A stretch of DNA of 14,944 bases from contig DETV01000088.1 in assembly GCA_002361775.1 (NCBI GenBank), positions 1 to 14,944 on the forward strand. The letters run 5' to 3'. This document shows, piece after piece, positions 1 to 6,804 of this stretch. A model generated the notes under the pieces. It was not told where the DNA came from. It ran no database searches and saw nothing but the letters and a program-made list of their open reading frames with translations. The translations under genes and the position numbers were made by a program. The stretch comes from Eubacterium sp. UBA3279. GTDB taxonomy: Bacteria > Bacillota > Clostridia > Lachnospirales > Lachnospiraceae. Each line of letters starts with the position of its first letter. Position 1 is the first letter of the stretch.

Positions 1-1
1 T

Positions 2-18
2 GGCGTTTCGCAAACGCC
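2..18 (+). terminator. Short hairpin, possible terminator of an upstream gene
   Basis: Arms GGCGTTT (2-8) and AAACGCC (12-18) form a perfect 7-bp stem around CGC, followed by TATTTAACTT. The T-tract is weak and the upstream gene is outside the window, so a terminator is only likely. Confidence 0.4.
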
Positions 19-51
19 TATTTAACTTAAAAGGATAAGGAGGTGGCTTCC

Positions 52-315
52 ATGTTTCGGCTGTGGGGAAAGATCTGGACGGACAATCACATGGTCAAAG
101 ACACCGTAATTTGTGACGAAACCAATGATACCAGAACACATAAAATCTTTAATTCTCTGGAAGAAATCTGTTATTTGTGGGATTTGAGTAAACCCATATG
201 GCTGGATCACAATATCAGTGAATTTCAGCGCCATGATAAGACAAGGTTTTCGGCAGATAACTTTATAGATGCAATTGATTTTGATTATCTGGAAATTCAG
301 ATTCTGGAAGAGTAG
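52..315 (+). CDS. Conserved-looking hypothetical protein, 87 aa
   Basis: A small soluble, acidic protein with no signal peptide, no membrane segment and no motif I can tie to a named family. The start is ATG at 52: AAGGAGG at 37-43 sits 8 nt upstream, whereas the in-frame GTG at 43 overlaps that ribosome binding site. The chain begins MFRLWGKIWTDNHM and is rich in Trp, Asp and His, with a hydrophobic-acidic C-terminus ending in LEIQILEE. It resembles, from memory, short uncharacterised proteins common in Lachnospiraceae; this is recollection, not a search result. It stands alone between a hairpin and a strong bidirectional terminator, so it is probably monocistronic or the last gene of an operon outside the window. 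Function unknown. Confidence 0.8.
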   Translation: MFRLWGKIWTDNHMVKDTVICDETNDTRTHKIFNSLEEICYLWDLSKPIWLDHNISEFQRHDKTRFSADNFIDAIDFDYLEIQILEE

Positions 316-323
316 AAAAATAA

Positions 324-370
324 AAGGAGTGGCGTTTGTGCATCAGATAAAAATGCAGCAGCCACTCCTT
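324..370. terminator. Bidirectional Rho-independent terminator
   Basis: Perfect 10-bp arms AAGGAGTGGC (324-333) and GCCACTCCTT (361-370), with an inner TGCAT/ATGCA stem (339-343/353-357). The minus strand reads into TTTTATTTTT after the stem, so it ends the TrpF-like gene well. The plus strand reads into ATTAAATTTC, a weaker tract that can end the 87-aa gene. It lies exactly between two converging stop codons. Confidence 0.85.
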
Positions 371-371
371 A

Positions 372-1001
372 TTAAATTTCTCGAATCAGGTGAATCAATT
401 TATGAATTTTATCCAGATCTTTTTGGCCTTTTCTTTCCAGAAAATCTTCCAGGTTAACTCCGTAGGGATGTAGCTGCTGAATGATTCCCTGAAAATCCTG
501 CTGGCATAAATGGTCAGAAATAAAAAATTTTCTCTTCTGGGGTCCATACTCAGCCAAAAGCTGCAAAGAACGAGAAGGATCATTCTCATTGGCAGGACAA
601 TCATACATCAGGTAGTCTACAGGATAATGCTGTGCCTCTTCAATATCCTCGATTGTGTGGAGAAAAATAGTTTTGATCAGAGGCTTATCTGTCATTCTTC
701 GAAGTTGTAAAATCTCATCCAGGGGAATATTTTCATGCAAATGTGCCACATCAATAATACCGCTTTCCAGAAGCTCTGTAATCAGCCAGAAACTGGTGTT
801 GGAAAATATCCCCACTACCTTGATGTCGGGATCTAAGCGACGTCTTAAAAATTCTGCCTGTTCCAGTGTGACACGGTTGTGACTCTTGGCGAATATAAAA
901 CCGGCAAAATCGGGCTTGGCAATATTTACCCATTCAATATCAGCTAATCGGCTCACTCCTGTAATTTTGATTTTCGGCTGCATCGGTCTTTTTTCTGTCA
1001 T
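372..1001 (-). CDS. TrpF-fold protein, degenerate phosphoribosylanthranilate isomerase homologue
   Basis: About 209 aa, the usual TrpF length. The family pattern is clear in order: KITG (12-15), GFIFAKSHNR (34-43), VVGIFSN (62-68), HLHE (87-90), IKT (109-111), DYLMYD (129-134) and a C-terminal PYGVNLEDF...KDLDKI helix (179-199). In true TrpF the first motif is KxCG, whose Cys is the general base; here it is Thr14. The general-acid Asp appears kept (Asp134), but the GG(T/S)G segment after it reads NENDPS, LAGGL reads FISDHL, and the D-x-x-SG(V/A)E phosphate-binding segment reads NLEDFLE. I therefore doubt classical isomerase activity. No other trp genes are near. The start is ATG at 1001, preceded by GAGAGG at 8-nt spacing; a TTG at 1037 would add 12 residues without a good ribosome binding site. 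It lies downstream of an XRE regulator and has its own promoter. Confidence 0.8.
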   Translation of the reverse strand: MTEKRPMQPKIKITGVSRLADIEWVNIAKPDFAGFIFAKSHNRVTLEQAEFLRRRLDPDIKVVGIFSNTSFWLITELLESGIIDVAHLHENIPLDEILQLRRMTDKPLIKTIFLHTIEDIEEAQHYPVDYLMYDCPANENDPSRSLQLLAEYGPQKRKFFISDHLCQQDFQGIIQQLHPYGVNLEDFLERKGQKDLDKIHKLIHLIREI

Positions 1002-1060
1002 ATCCAGGACCTCTCTTTCCGTATATCTATGAACCAATTACTCTGTTAAACTATACTTGC

Positions 1061-1088
1061 ATTGTAATATATTCTCAGAAATTGTCAA
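1061..1088 (-). promoter_or_regulatory. Promoter of the TrpF-like gene with overlapping palindrome
   Basis: On the minus strand: TTGACA (1088-1083), a 16-bp spacer, TACAAT (1066-1061). The -35 box lies inside the last codons and stop of the upstream XRE gene. AATTG-T-CAATT (1080-1090) is a perfect 11-bp palindrome covering the -35 box and could be a repressor site. This would give a leader of about 50 nt before ATG 1001. Confidence 0.65.
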
Positions 1089-1788
1089 TTGATTTTATGC
1101 TTTTTTCAGAAATCAAATGTACGCCATCGTCAAGGAAGGAGATCAGTTCCTGTGTAAGAGCTTCAGGGAAAGTCTCCCAGATTCGATTAATAATATCTGG
1201 AAAATATAATTTGTTTTCCAGAAACAACAAAGGAGAATAGGAGAGTTTTTCGTATAAGGTAGCCAGAATAACCGCATCCGGCAGACTGTCCATTTTCTCA
1301 ATCCGACGATAGCGTTTGATATTAATATCCATAAGTTCAGCCATTTCTAATTGAGATAATTCCTCAGCTTTTCTTATATTGATCCAGATGCTCTTGGTGA
1401 TATATTCATTTTCAGCCAAGGATACATATTTCCACATAGAATGGAGTTCTTCTCTGTTTTCAAGGTGGAGCCTGTCCATTCCCTGCTCCGTAGTCCAGAT
1501 TAATAACTTTAAAAACCGGGCAATCTCTTTTGTATCCTGAAATTTTGATATATAAGTATCCAGAATTCCTGGATGATACTCCTGACCGGTAAGCAGATAG
1601 TACACATCTCCGCCTTCCTTGTACAGCGCCTGTAAACAGTGAAAGGAAAGAAGATGTTGGCCATTTTCCAGTTTGTTATAATATCCCTGGGTCACATTGA
1701 AGATTTTACACATTTCTTCTTGCTTTTTATTCAGTTTCTTTCTGTATAAATACAAACGGTGGACAATATCGGTAATAGTAGAATACAT
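1075..1788 (-). CDS. XRE-family regulator with two helix-turn-helix domains
   Basis: A 237-aa cytoplasmic DNA-binding protein. The N-terminal domain (about 9-68) reads like an XRE/Cro HTH: RKKLNKKQEEMCKIFNVTQG, then YYNKLENG, with a conserved LLTG end. A second HTH-like unit (about 135-192) repeats the plan: IRKAEELSQLEMAELMDI, KRYRRIEKMDSLPDAVILATLYEKL. The middle (70-130) is helical without a recognisable ligand domain. A single chain carrying two such modules could bind an operator as a pseudo-dimer; that is inference. I prefer the ATG at 1788 because GGAGA lies 6 nt upstream; the ATG at 1794 is only 1 nt from that GGAGA. It is followed on the same strand by the TrpF-like gene, 73 nt from stop to start, making that gene its natural candidate target. 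I could not identify its own promoter. Confidence 0.8.
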   Translation of the reverse strand: MYSTITDIVHRLYLYRKKLNKKQEEMCKIFNVTQGYYNKLENGQHLLSFHCLQALYKEGGDVYYLLTGQEYHPGILDTYISKFQDTKEIARFLKLLIWTTEQGMDRLHLENREELHSMWKYVSLAENEYITKSIWINIRKAEELSQLEMAELMDINIKRYRRIEKMDSLPDAVILATLYEKLSYSPLLFLENKLYFPDIINRIWETFPEALTQELISFLDDGVHLISEKSIKSIDNF

Positions 1789-1967
1789 AGACATTCTCCA
1801 ATTTCACGTAACGATTATTTCTTTTGGGTTACAAGTTTTTATTATTGTAGAATGTTTTGAATTCCCTATTTATATCCTAAATACGAATAAAAGCAGGATT
1901 TAAAAAAAAAAATGTATGAGAAATGAGAACAAAGTTGGAATTGAGGGACAATAGATGTTTTTAAAGA

Positions 1968-2003
1968 AGGGGAGGTATGACCTGTGTGTGTCACACCTCC
2001 CCT
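1968..2003 (-). terminator. Rho-independent terminator of the malic enzyme gene
   Basis: Minus-strand arms AGGGGAGGTGTGAC (2003-1990) and GTCATACCTCCCCT (1981-1968) form a 14-bp stem with one G-U pair and loop ACACACAG, followed by TCTTTAAAAAC. It begins 23 nt after the malic enzyme stop codon. Confidence 0.85.
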
Positions 2004-2026
2004 TTGAAATCCTTGTAAGGGAAATA

Positions 2027-3199
2027 TCAGATTCTTGCTACGCCAGAGTCTTTGGCTGCTTTGGCTACAGCGCTTGCCACAGCTTTTGCCACACGTTTAT
2101 CAAAGGGATTTGGAATGATGTATTCCGCATTTCTCTCTTCGTCTGTGATGATGTTAGCAATAGCGTATGCCGCAGCTATTTTCATTTCGTCATTGATATC
2201 GCTGGCTCTTACGTCTAAGGCGCCGCGGAAAATTCCGGGAAATGCCAGCACGTTGTTGATCTGGTTAGGAAAGTCACTGCGTCCGGTTCCGATAACGGCG
2301 GCGCCTGCAGCTTTTGCATCTTCCGGCATGATTTCAGGAACAGGATTTGCCATTGGGAAGATGATAGGATCTTTTGCCATAGAGCGTACCATGTCCTGGG
2401 TCAGTGTGCCGGGGGCAGAAACACCGATAAATACGTCAGCTCCTTTGATTACTTCCTCCAGAGTACCTTTTTTCATAGAACGGTTGGAAATTCTTGCCAT
2501 TTCTTCTTTTTCTTTATTTAATCCTTCCCGACCCTCGTAAATAGCTCCTTTTCTGTCGCACATGATAACGTCTTTCAGTCCCATGCTGATGAGCAGTTTA
2601 ATGATTGCAATTCCTGCAGCTCCGGCGCCGGAAGTAACAACAGTGATTTCGTCCAGTTTTTTTCCGACTACTTTCAGCGCGTTTAACATGGCAGCCATAG
2701 TAACAACAGCCGTTCCATGCTGATCATCGTGGAAAACAGGGATATCACAGCATTCTTTTAATCTTTTCTCAATTTCAAAACATCTGGGAGCTGAGATGTC
2801 TTCCAGATTGATTCCTCCGAAACTTCCTGCCAGCAGGCTGATAGTGTTTACAATCTCATCCACGTCTTTGGAACGGATGCACAGAGGAAATGCATCTACA
2901 TCGCCGAAAGCTTTAAACAGGCAGCATTTTCCTTCCATAACGGGCATACCTGCCTCCGGTCCAATGTCACCCAGTCCTAATACTGCAGTTCCGTCGGTAA
3001 CGACAGCTACCATATTATGACGGCGTGTGTACTTATAAGAAAGATCTGTATCTTTAGAAATTTCCAGGCAAGGTTCAGCAACACCTGGGGTATAGCATAC
3101 AGCCAGATCTTCCGGGGTATCCAGTTTTGCACGGTTTACCACCTCCAGTTTTCCAGCCCATTTTTCATGCTGCTGTAAAGCGAATTCTTTTTTATCCAT
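2027..3199 (-). CDS. Short-form malic enzyme (oxaloacetate-decarboxylating), NAD(P)-dependent
   Basis: Converts malate to pyruvate, CO2 and NAD(P)H with a divalent metal, in the cytoplasm. At 390 aa it is the short bacterial form, without the C-terminal phosphotransacetylase-like domain of MaeB-type enzymes. Visible family marks: catalytic Tyr36 in VCYTPGVAEPC, the VTDGTAVLGLGDIGPEAGMPVMEGK block ending in catalytic Lys91, metal ligands Glu/Asp133-134 (NLEDISAPRCFEIE) and HDDQHGTAV (157-164), and Rossmann loop GAGAAG (191-196). Asp215 after the second Rossmann strand (MCDRKG) suggests a preference for NAD over NADP, but this was not tested. The start is ATG 3199 with AGGAGG 7 nt upstream. It has its own promoter, an operator-like inverted repeat in the leader and a strong terminator, so it is probably monocistronic. 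The AraC gene lies upstream on the same strand with a 124-nt gap. Confidence 0.95.
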   Translation of the reverse strand: MDKKEFALQQHEKWAGKLEVVNRAKLDTPEDLAVCYTPGVAEPCLEISKDTDLSYKYTRRHNMVAVVTDGTAVLGLGDIGPEAGMPVMEGKCCLFKAFGDVDAFPLCIRSKDVDEIVNTISLLAGSFGGINLEDISAPRCFEIEKRLKECCDIPVFHDDQHGTAVVTMAAMLNALKVVGKKLDEITVVTSGAGAAGIAIIKLLISMGLKDVIMCDRKGAIYEGREGLNKEKEEMARISNRSMKKGTLEEVIKGADVFIGVSAPGTLTQDMVRSMAKDPIIFPMANPVPEIMPEDAKAAGAAVIGTGRSDFPNQINNVLAFPGIFRGALDVRASDINDEMKIAAAYAIANIITDEERNAEYIIPNPFDKRVAKAVASAVAKAAKDSGVARI

Positions 3200-3237
3200 A
3201 ATATTCCTCCTGAAATAGATATTTATTAGGTTTTGCC

Positions 3238-3266
3238 TGTAACTGTAACAGTATGAGACAGTTACA
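3238..3266. promoter_or_regulatory. Operator-like inverted repeat upstream of malic enzyme
   Basis: TGTAACTGT (3238-3246) and ACAGTTACA (3258-3266) are perfect 9-bp inverted arms. Inside, ACTGT-A-ACAGT (3242-3252) is a second palindrome and TGTAAC is repeated in tandem (3238-3249). It lies at or just downstream of the likely transcription start of the malic enzyme gene, a typical repressor position. The regulator is unknown. Confidence 0.5.
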
Positions 3267-3283
3267 AAATTATATCCACATAT

Positions 3284-3312
3284 ATTGTAAAAGGTTTGAT
3301 AAAATTTTGCAA
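3284..3312 (-). promoter_or_regulatory. Candidate promoter of the malic enzyme gene
   Basis: Minus-strand TTGCAA (3312-3307), a 17-bp spacer, TACAAT (3289-3284). A second possible -10, TATAAT at 3274-3269, has no good -35 box at 16-18 bp. Either start site would place the inverted repeat at 3238-3266 in the initial transcribed region. Confidence 0.45.
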
Positions 3313-3323
3313 TGAAAATAATT

Positions 3324-4175
3324 TTAGGGGATGGATTTTACTTCTGTACTCACCTTCCGATAAGCTCTCGGAGAAATTCCGGTACATTTTCTGAAAATCT
3401 GAGAAAAATAGTTCTGAGAAGAAAAACCGGAAGATTCAGCAATTTGGGTGATGGAATAATCGGTGGTGCTAAGAAGCTGTTTGCTGTGGGAAATTCTTAA
3501 ATTCAATAAAAAATTGATGGGAGAAATCCCATAAGCTCTGGAAAACTGGTGGGCAAAATAATATTTATCCCAGTGAGTAAGTTCTGCCAACTGTTCCAGC
3601 GTAATGGATTCACGAAAATGTTCTTCCATATATGATTTGGCTTTTTCACATTCATAGGGGATATCATTGGGAACGGAGAGATTAAGTTCCTGCCCCGTGA
3701 TTCTTTGGAGCTGTAACAGCAGAATGGAAAGGTAGTGCTGGCAGATTTCCTCGTAGGAAGCTTGTTTCTTTTTCAACTCTTCCATAATTGCCTGAATCAG
3801 GGGAAGAATAATATCCTTTTGGGAAGATAGCTGAAAAATCTGAAAGGGAAGAATAATATTTTCTTTGCCAAAATGAAATTGCAGGTTATCAATTCCCAGG
3901 ACAATATAATGCATTTTATTTGTGAGAGATGAACGCTCCGTGTGATGAACTTTGGGATTCACGATCACAAGCTGATTTTTTTGGAGAGGGACTTTTTCAT
4001 CGGCGGTACACAGCCATCCTTCTCCGTCTGTCACATAAAAAAGTTCGGTACAGTCATGAGCATGGAGTACACCGTTCCAGTCTTTTCCAAAGGAAGAGGA
4101 GGATACATAGCGCAGACGTTGATTTTCGGAATGGTCATAAGATAAATCGGTAAATGAATGAGTCATATTTTCCAT
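3324..4175 (-). CDS. AraC-family transcriptional regulator, cupin plus AraC HTH
   Basis: 283 aa. The N-terminal half is an AraC-type cupin sensor domain (about 33-105), with HAHDCTELFYVTDGEG (38-53) and NPKVHHTE (73-80) carrying the usual barrel His residues. The C-terminal 100 residues (175-275) form the double-HTH AraC DNA-binding domain: ITLEQLAELTHWDKYYFAHQFSRAYGISP, then SITQIAESSGFSSQNYFSQIFRKCTGISP, with the signature F-x-x-x-F-R-K...G-x-S-P-x-x-Y-R at the end. The start is ATG 4175 with AAGGAG 8 nt upstream. It is divergent from the GH112 phosphorylase gene, with a 196-bp shared control region holding both promoters and two GTGACAAG repeats. The likely job is sugar-dependent activation of the phosphorylase gene; the effector is not known. 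Confidence 0.93.
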   Translation of the reverse strand: MENMTHSFTDLSYDHSENQRLRYVSSSSFGKDWNGVLHAHDCTELFYVTDGEGWLCTADEKVPLQKNQLVIVNPKVHHTERSSLTNKMHYIVLGIDNLQFHFGKENIILPFQIFQLSSQKDIILPLIQAIMEELKKKQASYEEICQHYLSILLLQLQRITGQELNLSVPNDIPYECEKAKSYMEEHFRESITLEQLAELTHWDKYYFAHQFSRAYGISPINFLLNLRISHSKQLLSTTDYSITQIAESSGFSSQNYFSQIFRKCTGISPRAYRKVSTEVKSIP

Positions 4176-4198
4176 AAGAGTTTCTCCTTAAAGGTGTG

Positions 4199-4289
4199 GT
4201 GACAAGGTGTATAAATGAGAAAACATATTCTGAGTTTCAGTATAACAATCATGGATTTAAAAAGCAAGATATCTAATATTCGTGACAAG
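4199..4289. promoter_or_regulatory. Paired GTGACAAG repeats in the AraC/GH112 divergent control region
   Basis: Exact 8-bp direct repeats at 4199-4206 and 4282-4289, 83 bp apart start to start (about eight helical turns). The second copy ends 7 bp before the -35 box of the phosphorylase promoter, the usual place for an AraC-type activator; the first lies in the leader of the araC-type gene. Assignment as AraC sites is inference. Confidence 0.4.
4239..4267 (-). promoter_or_regulatory. Candidate promoter of the AraC-family gene
   Basis: Minus-strand TTGCTT (4267-4262), a 17-bp spacer, TATACT (4244-4239). It would give a leader of roughly 55 nt. Confidence 0.5.
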
Positions 4290-4296
4290 ACAACCA

Positions 4297-4325
4297 TAGA
4301 AAGAAAAACCGGGAATGGGTATAAT
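4297..4325 (+). promoter_or_regulatory. Candidate promoter of the GH112 phosphorylase gene
   Basis: TAGAAA (4297-4302), a 17-bp spacer, perfect TATAAT (4320-4325). A weak -35 with a perfect -10 fits a promoter that needs an activator, and a GTGACAAG repeat lies directly upstream. Confidence 0.55.
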
Positions 4326-4371
4326 AAATGTATCAGTAACAGGGAAATGCTTCAGTTGAAAGGAGAAGGCT

Positions 4372-6537
4372 ATGAGCAAAGAATGTACAAAAGGTCGTGT
4401 AACGATTCCTACAGATGTGGATGTTGTTCCGGAAACATTGGAATTGGTGGAGCGTTGGGGGGCAGACGCTATTCGGGATTGTGACGGAACAGATTATCCC
4501 GAGGAATTGAAAAAAGTAGATGCGAAAGTGTATGCTACGTATTATACCACAAGAAAAGATAATGAATGGGCAAAAGCAAATCCGGATGAAATTCAGCAGA
4601 TGTATATTATGACAGCGATTCATACAGCAACAAAAGGGCAGTTGTCGATTCATTTGATGGATCATTTATATCCGGATATGCTGAAAGTAAATTCTCATGA
4701 TGATATTAAGAGATGGTGGGAAGTAATTGACCGTACCACCGGTAAAGTTGTTCCTGTAACTGAATGGAGTTATGAGAAAGAAACAGGGAACGTAACTATC
4801 AATCCGGCGAAACCTTTCCATGATTATACAGTAAGTTTTCTCGCATATATTATGTGGGATCCGGTGCATATGTATAATGCGGTGACCAATGACTGGCAGG
4901 GAGTGGAGAAACAGATTACTTTTGATGTTCGTCAGCCGAAAACAAAAGAATTTTCTAAGAAACGTCTGAGAAAGTTCCTGGAGGAGCATCCTTATGTAGA
5001 TGTAGTTCGTTTTACCACCTTTTTCCATCAGTTTACTCTGATTTTTGATGAACTGGCAAGAGAAAAATATGTGGACTGGTATGGATATTCTGCATCAGTA
5101 AGTCCTTATATTCTGGAACAGTTTGAACAGGAGGTGGGATATAAGTTCCGTCCGGAATTTATTATCGATCAGGGCTATATGAACAATATGTATCGTATCC
5201 CATCGAAAGAATTTTTGGATTTTACTGCTTTCCAGAGAAGAGAAGTGACAAAACTCGCAAAGGAATTTGTAGATATTGTTCATGAATATGGAAAAGAAGC
5301 CATGATGTTTCTGGGAGATCACTGGATTGGAATGGAACCGTTTATGGAAGAATTCAAATCCGTAGGTCTGGATGCGGTAGTAGGTTCTGTGGGAAATGGA
5401 GCTACTTTACGTCTGATCAGCGATATACCAGGAGTGAAATATACAGAAGGAAGATTTCTTCCGTATTTCTTCCCGGATACCTTCTATGAAGGAGGAGATC
5501 CGGTGAAGGAGGCAAAGGTAAACTGGGTGACTGCCCGTCGTGCGATTTTGAGAAAACCGATTGACCGTATCGGATACGGCGGATATCTGAAGCTGGCAGT
5601 AAAATTCCCGGAATTTATCGACTATGTAGAAAGTGTCTGCAAAGAATTCCGTACCCTGTATGAAAATATCAAAGGCACTACGCCATATTGTGTGAAAACG
5701 GTTGCTGTATTGAATAGTTGGGGTAAAATGCGTGCGTGGGGCAATCATATGGTTCATCATGCTATTTACCATAAACAGAATTACTCTTATGCAGGAATTA
5801 TGGAAGCATTAAGCGGCGCTCCTTTTGATGTAAGATTTATTACCTTTGATGAAGTAAAAGAAAATCCTGAGATACTCAAAGATGTGGACGTCATTCTGAA
5901 TGTAGGTGACGGAGATACCGCTTATACAGGAGGAGTAAACTGGGAAGATGAAAAACTGGTGGCAGCCATCAACCAGTTTGTATATGAAGGAGGCGGCTTC
6001 ATAGGAATCGGTGAACCGGCAGGACACCAGTGGCAGGGAAAATATATTCAGTTGAGAAGTGTTCTTGGTGTGGAAAGAGAAAATGGATTCGATCTGAATA
6101 AAGATAAATACAACTGGGAAGAACACGATCACTTTATTATTGAAGACTGCCGGGGAGAGGTTGATTTTGGAGAAGGCAAGAAAAATATGTATGCAATGCC
6201 GGATACTACGATCATCCGTCAGACAGGAAAAGAAGTACAGATGGCAGTGAATGAGTTTGGAGACGGACGTGGCGTATACATCAGCGGTCTGCCTTATAGT
6301 TTTGAAAACAGCCGTCTGTTGTACAGAGCAATCCTCTGGGCTTCTCATGATGAAGAAAGTCTCCACAAATGGTTTAGTACAAACTATAATGTGGAAGTTC
6401 ATGCATATGTGAAAAATGGAAAATATTGTATCGTAAACAACACGTATGAACCTCAGAGTACCACCATCTATAAAGGAGATGGAACAAGTTTTGATCTGGA
6501 TATGGAAGCAAATGAGATTATCTGGAAAGAAATATAA
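4372..6537 (+). CDS. GH112 beta-galactoside phosphorylase (galacto-N-biose/lacto-N-biose type)
   Basis: 721 aa, full length for GH112. The family phosphorolyses Gal-beta-1,3-GalNAc/GlcNAc (mucin core or milk-oligosaccharide disaccharides) or, in some members, Gal-beta-1,4-L-rhamnose, to alpha-galactose 1-phosphate plus the free sugar; it acts in the cytoplasm and there is no signal peptide. Recognisable blocks: TIPTDVDVVPETLELVERWGADAIRDCDGT (11-40), the MWDPVHMYNAVTN segment (161-173), and MMFLGDHWIGMEP (311-323), where Asp316 matches the family's acid catalyst. The C-terminal part (440-660) looks like the glutamine-amidotransferase-like domain (VILNVGDGDTAYTGG; FVYEGGGFIGIGEPAG), and a small beta domain closes the chain. 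Start ATG 4372 has AAAGGAG about 6 nt upstream. It is a single-gene unit between its promoter and a strong terminator. No galT, galE, nahK or transporter lies nearby, so substrate choice among the three cannot be made from context. Confidence 0.93.
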   Translation: MSKECTKGRVTIPTDVDVVPETLELVERWGADAIRDCDGTDYPEELKKVDAKVYATYYTTRKDNEWAKANPDEIQQMYIMTAIHTATKGQLSIHLMDHLYPDMLKVNSHDDIKRWWEVIDRTTGKVVPVTEWSYEKETGNVTINPAKPFHDYTVSFLAYIMWDPVHMYNAVTNDWQGVEKQITFDVRQPKTKEFSKKRLRKFLEEHPYVDVVRFTTFFHQFTLIFDELAREKYVDWYGYSASVSPYILEQFEQEVGYKFRPEFIIDQGYMNNMYRIPSKEFLDFTAFQRREVTKLAKEFVDIVHEYGKEAMMFLGDHWIGMEPFMEEFKSVGLDAVVGSVGNGATLRLISDIPGVKYTEGRFLPYFFPDTFYEGGDPVKEAKVNWVTARRAILRKPIDRIGYGGYLKLAVKFPEFIDYVESVCKEFRTLYENIKGTTPYCVKTVAVLNSWGKMRAWGNHMVHHAIYHKQNYSYAGIMEALSGAPFDVRFITFDEVKENPEILKDVDVILNVGDGDTAYTGGVNWEDEKLVAAINQFVYEGGGFIGIGEPAGHQWQGKYIQLRSVLGVERENGFDLNKDKYNWEEHDHFIIEDCRGEVDFGEGKKNMYAMPDTTIIRQTGKEVQMAVNEFGDGRGVYISGLPYSFENSRLLYRAILWASHDEESLHKWFSTNYNVEVHAYVKNGKYCIVNNTYEPQSTTIYKGDGTSFDLDMEANEIIWKEI

Positions 6538-6576
6538 TAAAAAAATCTGATATCGTGGAGATGATCCAAATATAAA

Positions 6577-6615
6577 ATTGGACAGGGAAACTATATGATA
6601 GTTTTCCTGTCCAAT
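6577..6615 (+). terminator. Strong hairpin terminator of the GH112 gene
   Basis: An 18-bp stem with one G-T pair (6577-6594 with 6598-6615) closed by ATG, core ATTGGACAGG/CCTGTCCAAT, followed by ACAATTTTAC. It starts 40 nt after the stop codon. Confidence 0.8.
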
Positions 6616-6776
6616 ACAATTTTACCAAACAATAAAAAATGGTTTGTCGAATGATTGATGGCAATAATGGTGAAATATATAAATGAGTATCGGTACAACG
6701 AATAGGTTGGCGTCTCTGTCTATGAAAAATATTGCATAGAAACTTTAGGAACAGGGTACCAGGATTTTTGTAGCAG
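6616..6776. other. Intergenic stretch without recognisable gene
   Basis: AT-rich DNA between the GH112 terminator and the repeat block. It holds only a minor TCTATG/CATAGA inverted repeat (6719-6724/6735-6740). I see no open frame with a ribosome binding site and no recognisable remnant of a gene or transposase. Confidence 0.5.
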
Positions 6777-6794
6777 TTCAGCTTAGAAGCTGAA
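6777..6794. repeat. Left boundary hairpin TTCAGCTT/AAGCTGAA
   Basis: Perfect 8-bp arms around AG. The surrounding text TTGTAG-CAGTTCAGC..GCTGAATCC resembles, in inverted orientation, TTGTGGAACAGTTCAGC..GCTGAACC read on the minus strand around 7097-7128, so the two hairpins bracket the TTGGGCATA block as imperfect inverted repeats. Confidence 0.55.
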
Positions 6795-6804
6795 TCCGCG
6801 CGTA

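Noticed and set aside
1900..1912. Poly-A tract as a terminator T-run for the minus strand
   Set aside because: No GC-rich hairpin precedes it on either strand.
2052..2540. Long plus-strand frame across the malic enzyme gene
   Set aside because: It is antisense to a clear full-length malic enzyme and has no family features or ribosome binding site.
3300..3326. AT-rich AAAATTTT...AAAATAATTTT dyad as a terminator for the AraC gene
   Set aside because: It has no GC pairs in the stem and overlaps the likely malic enzyme -35 box, so it is not convincing.
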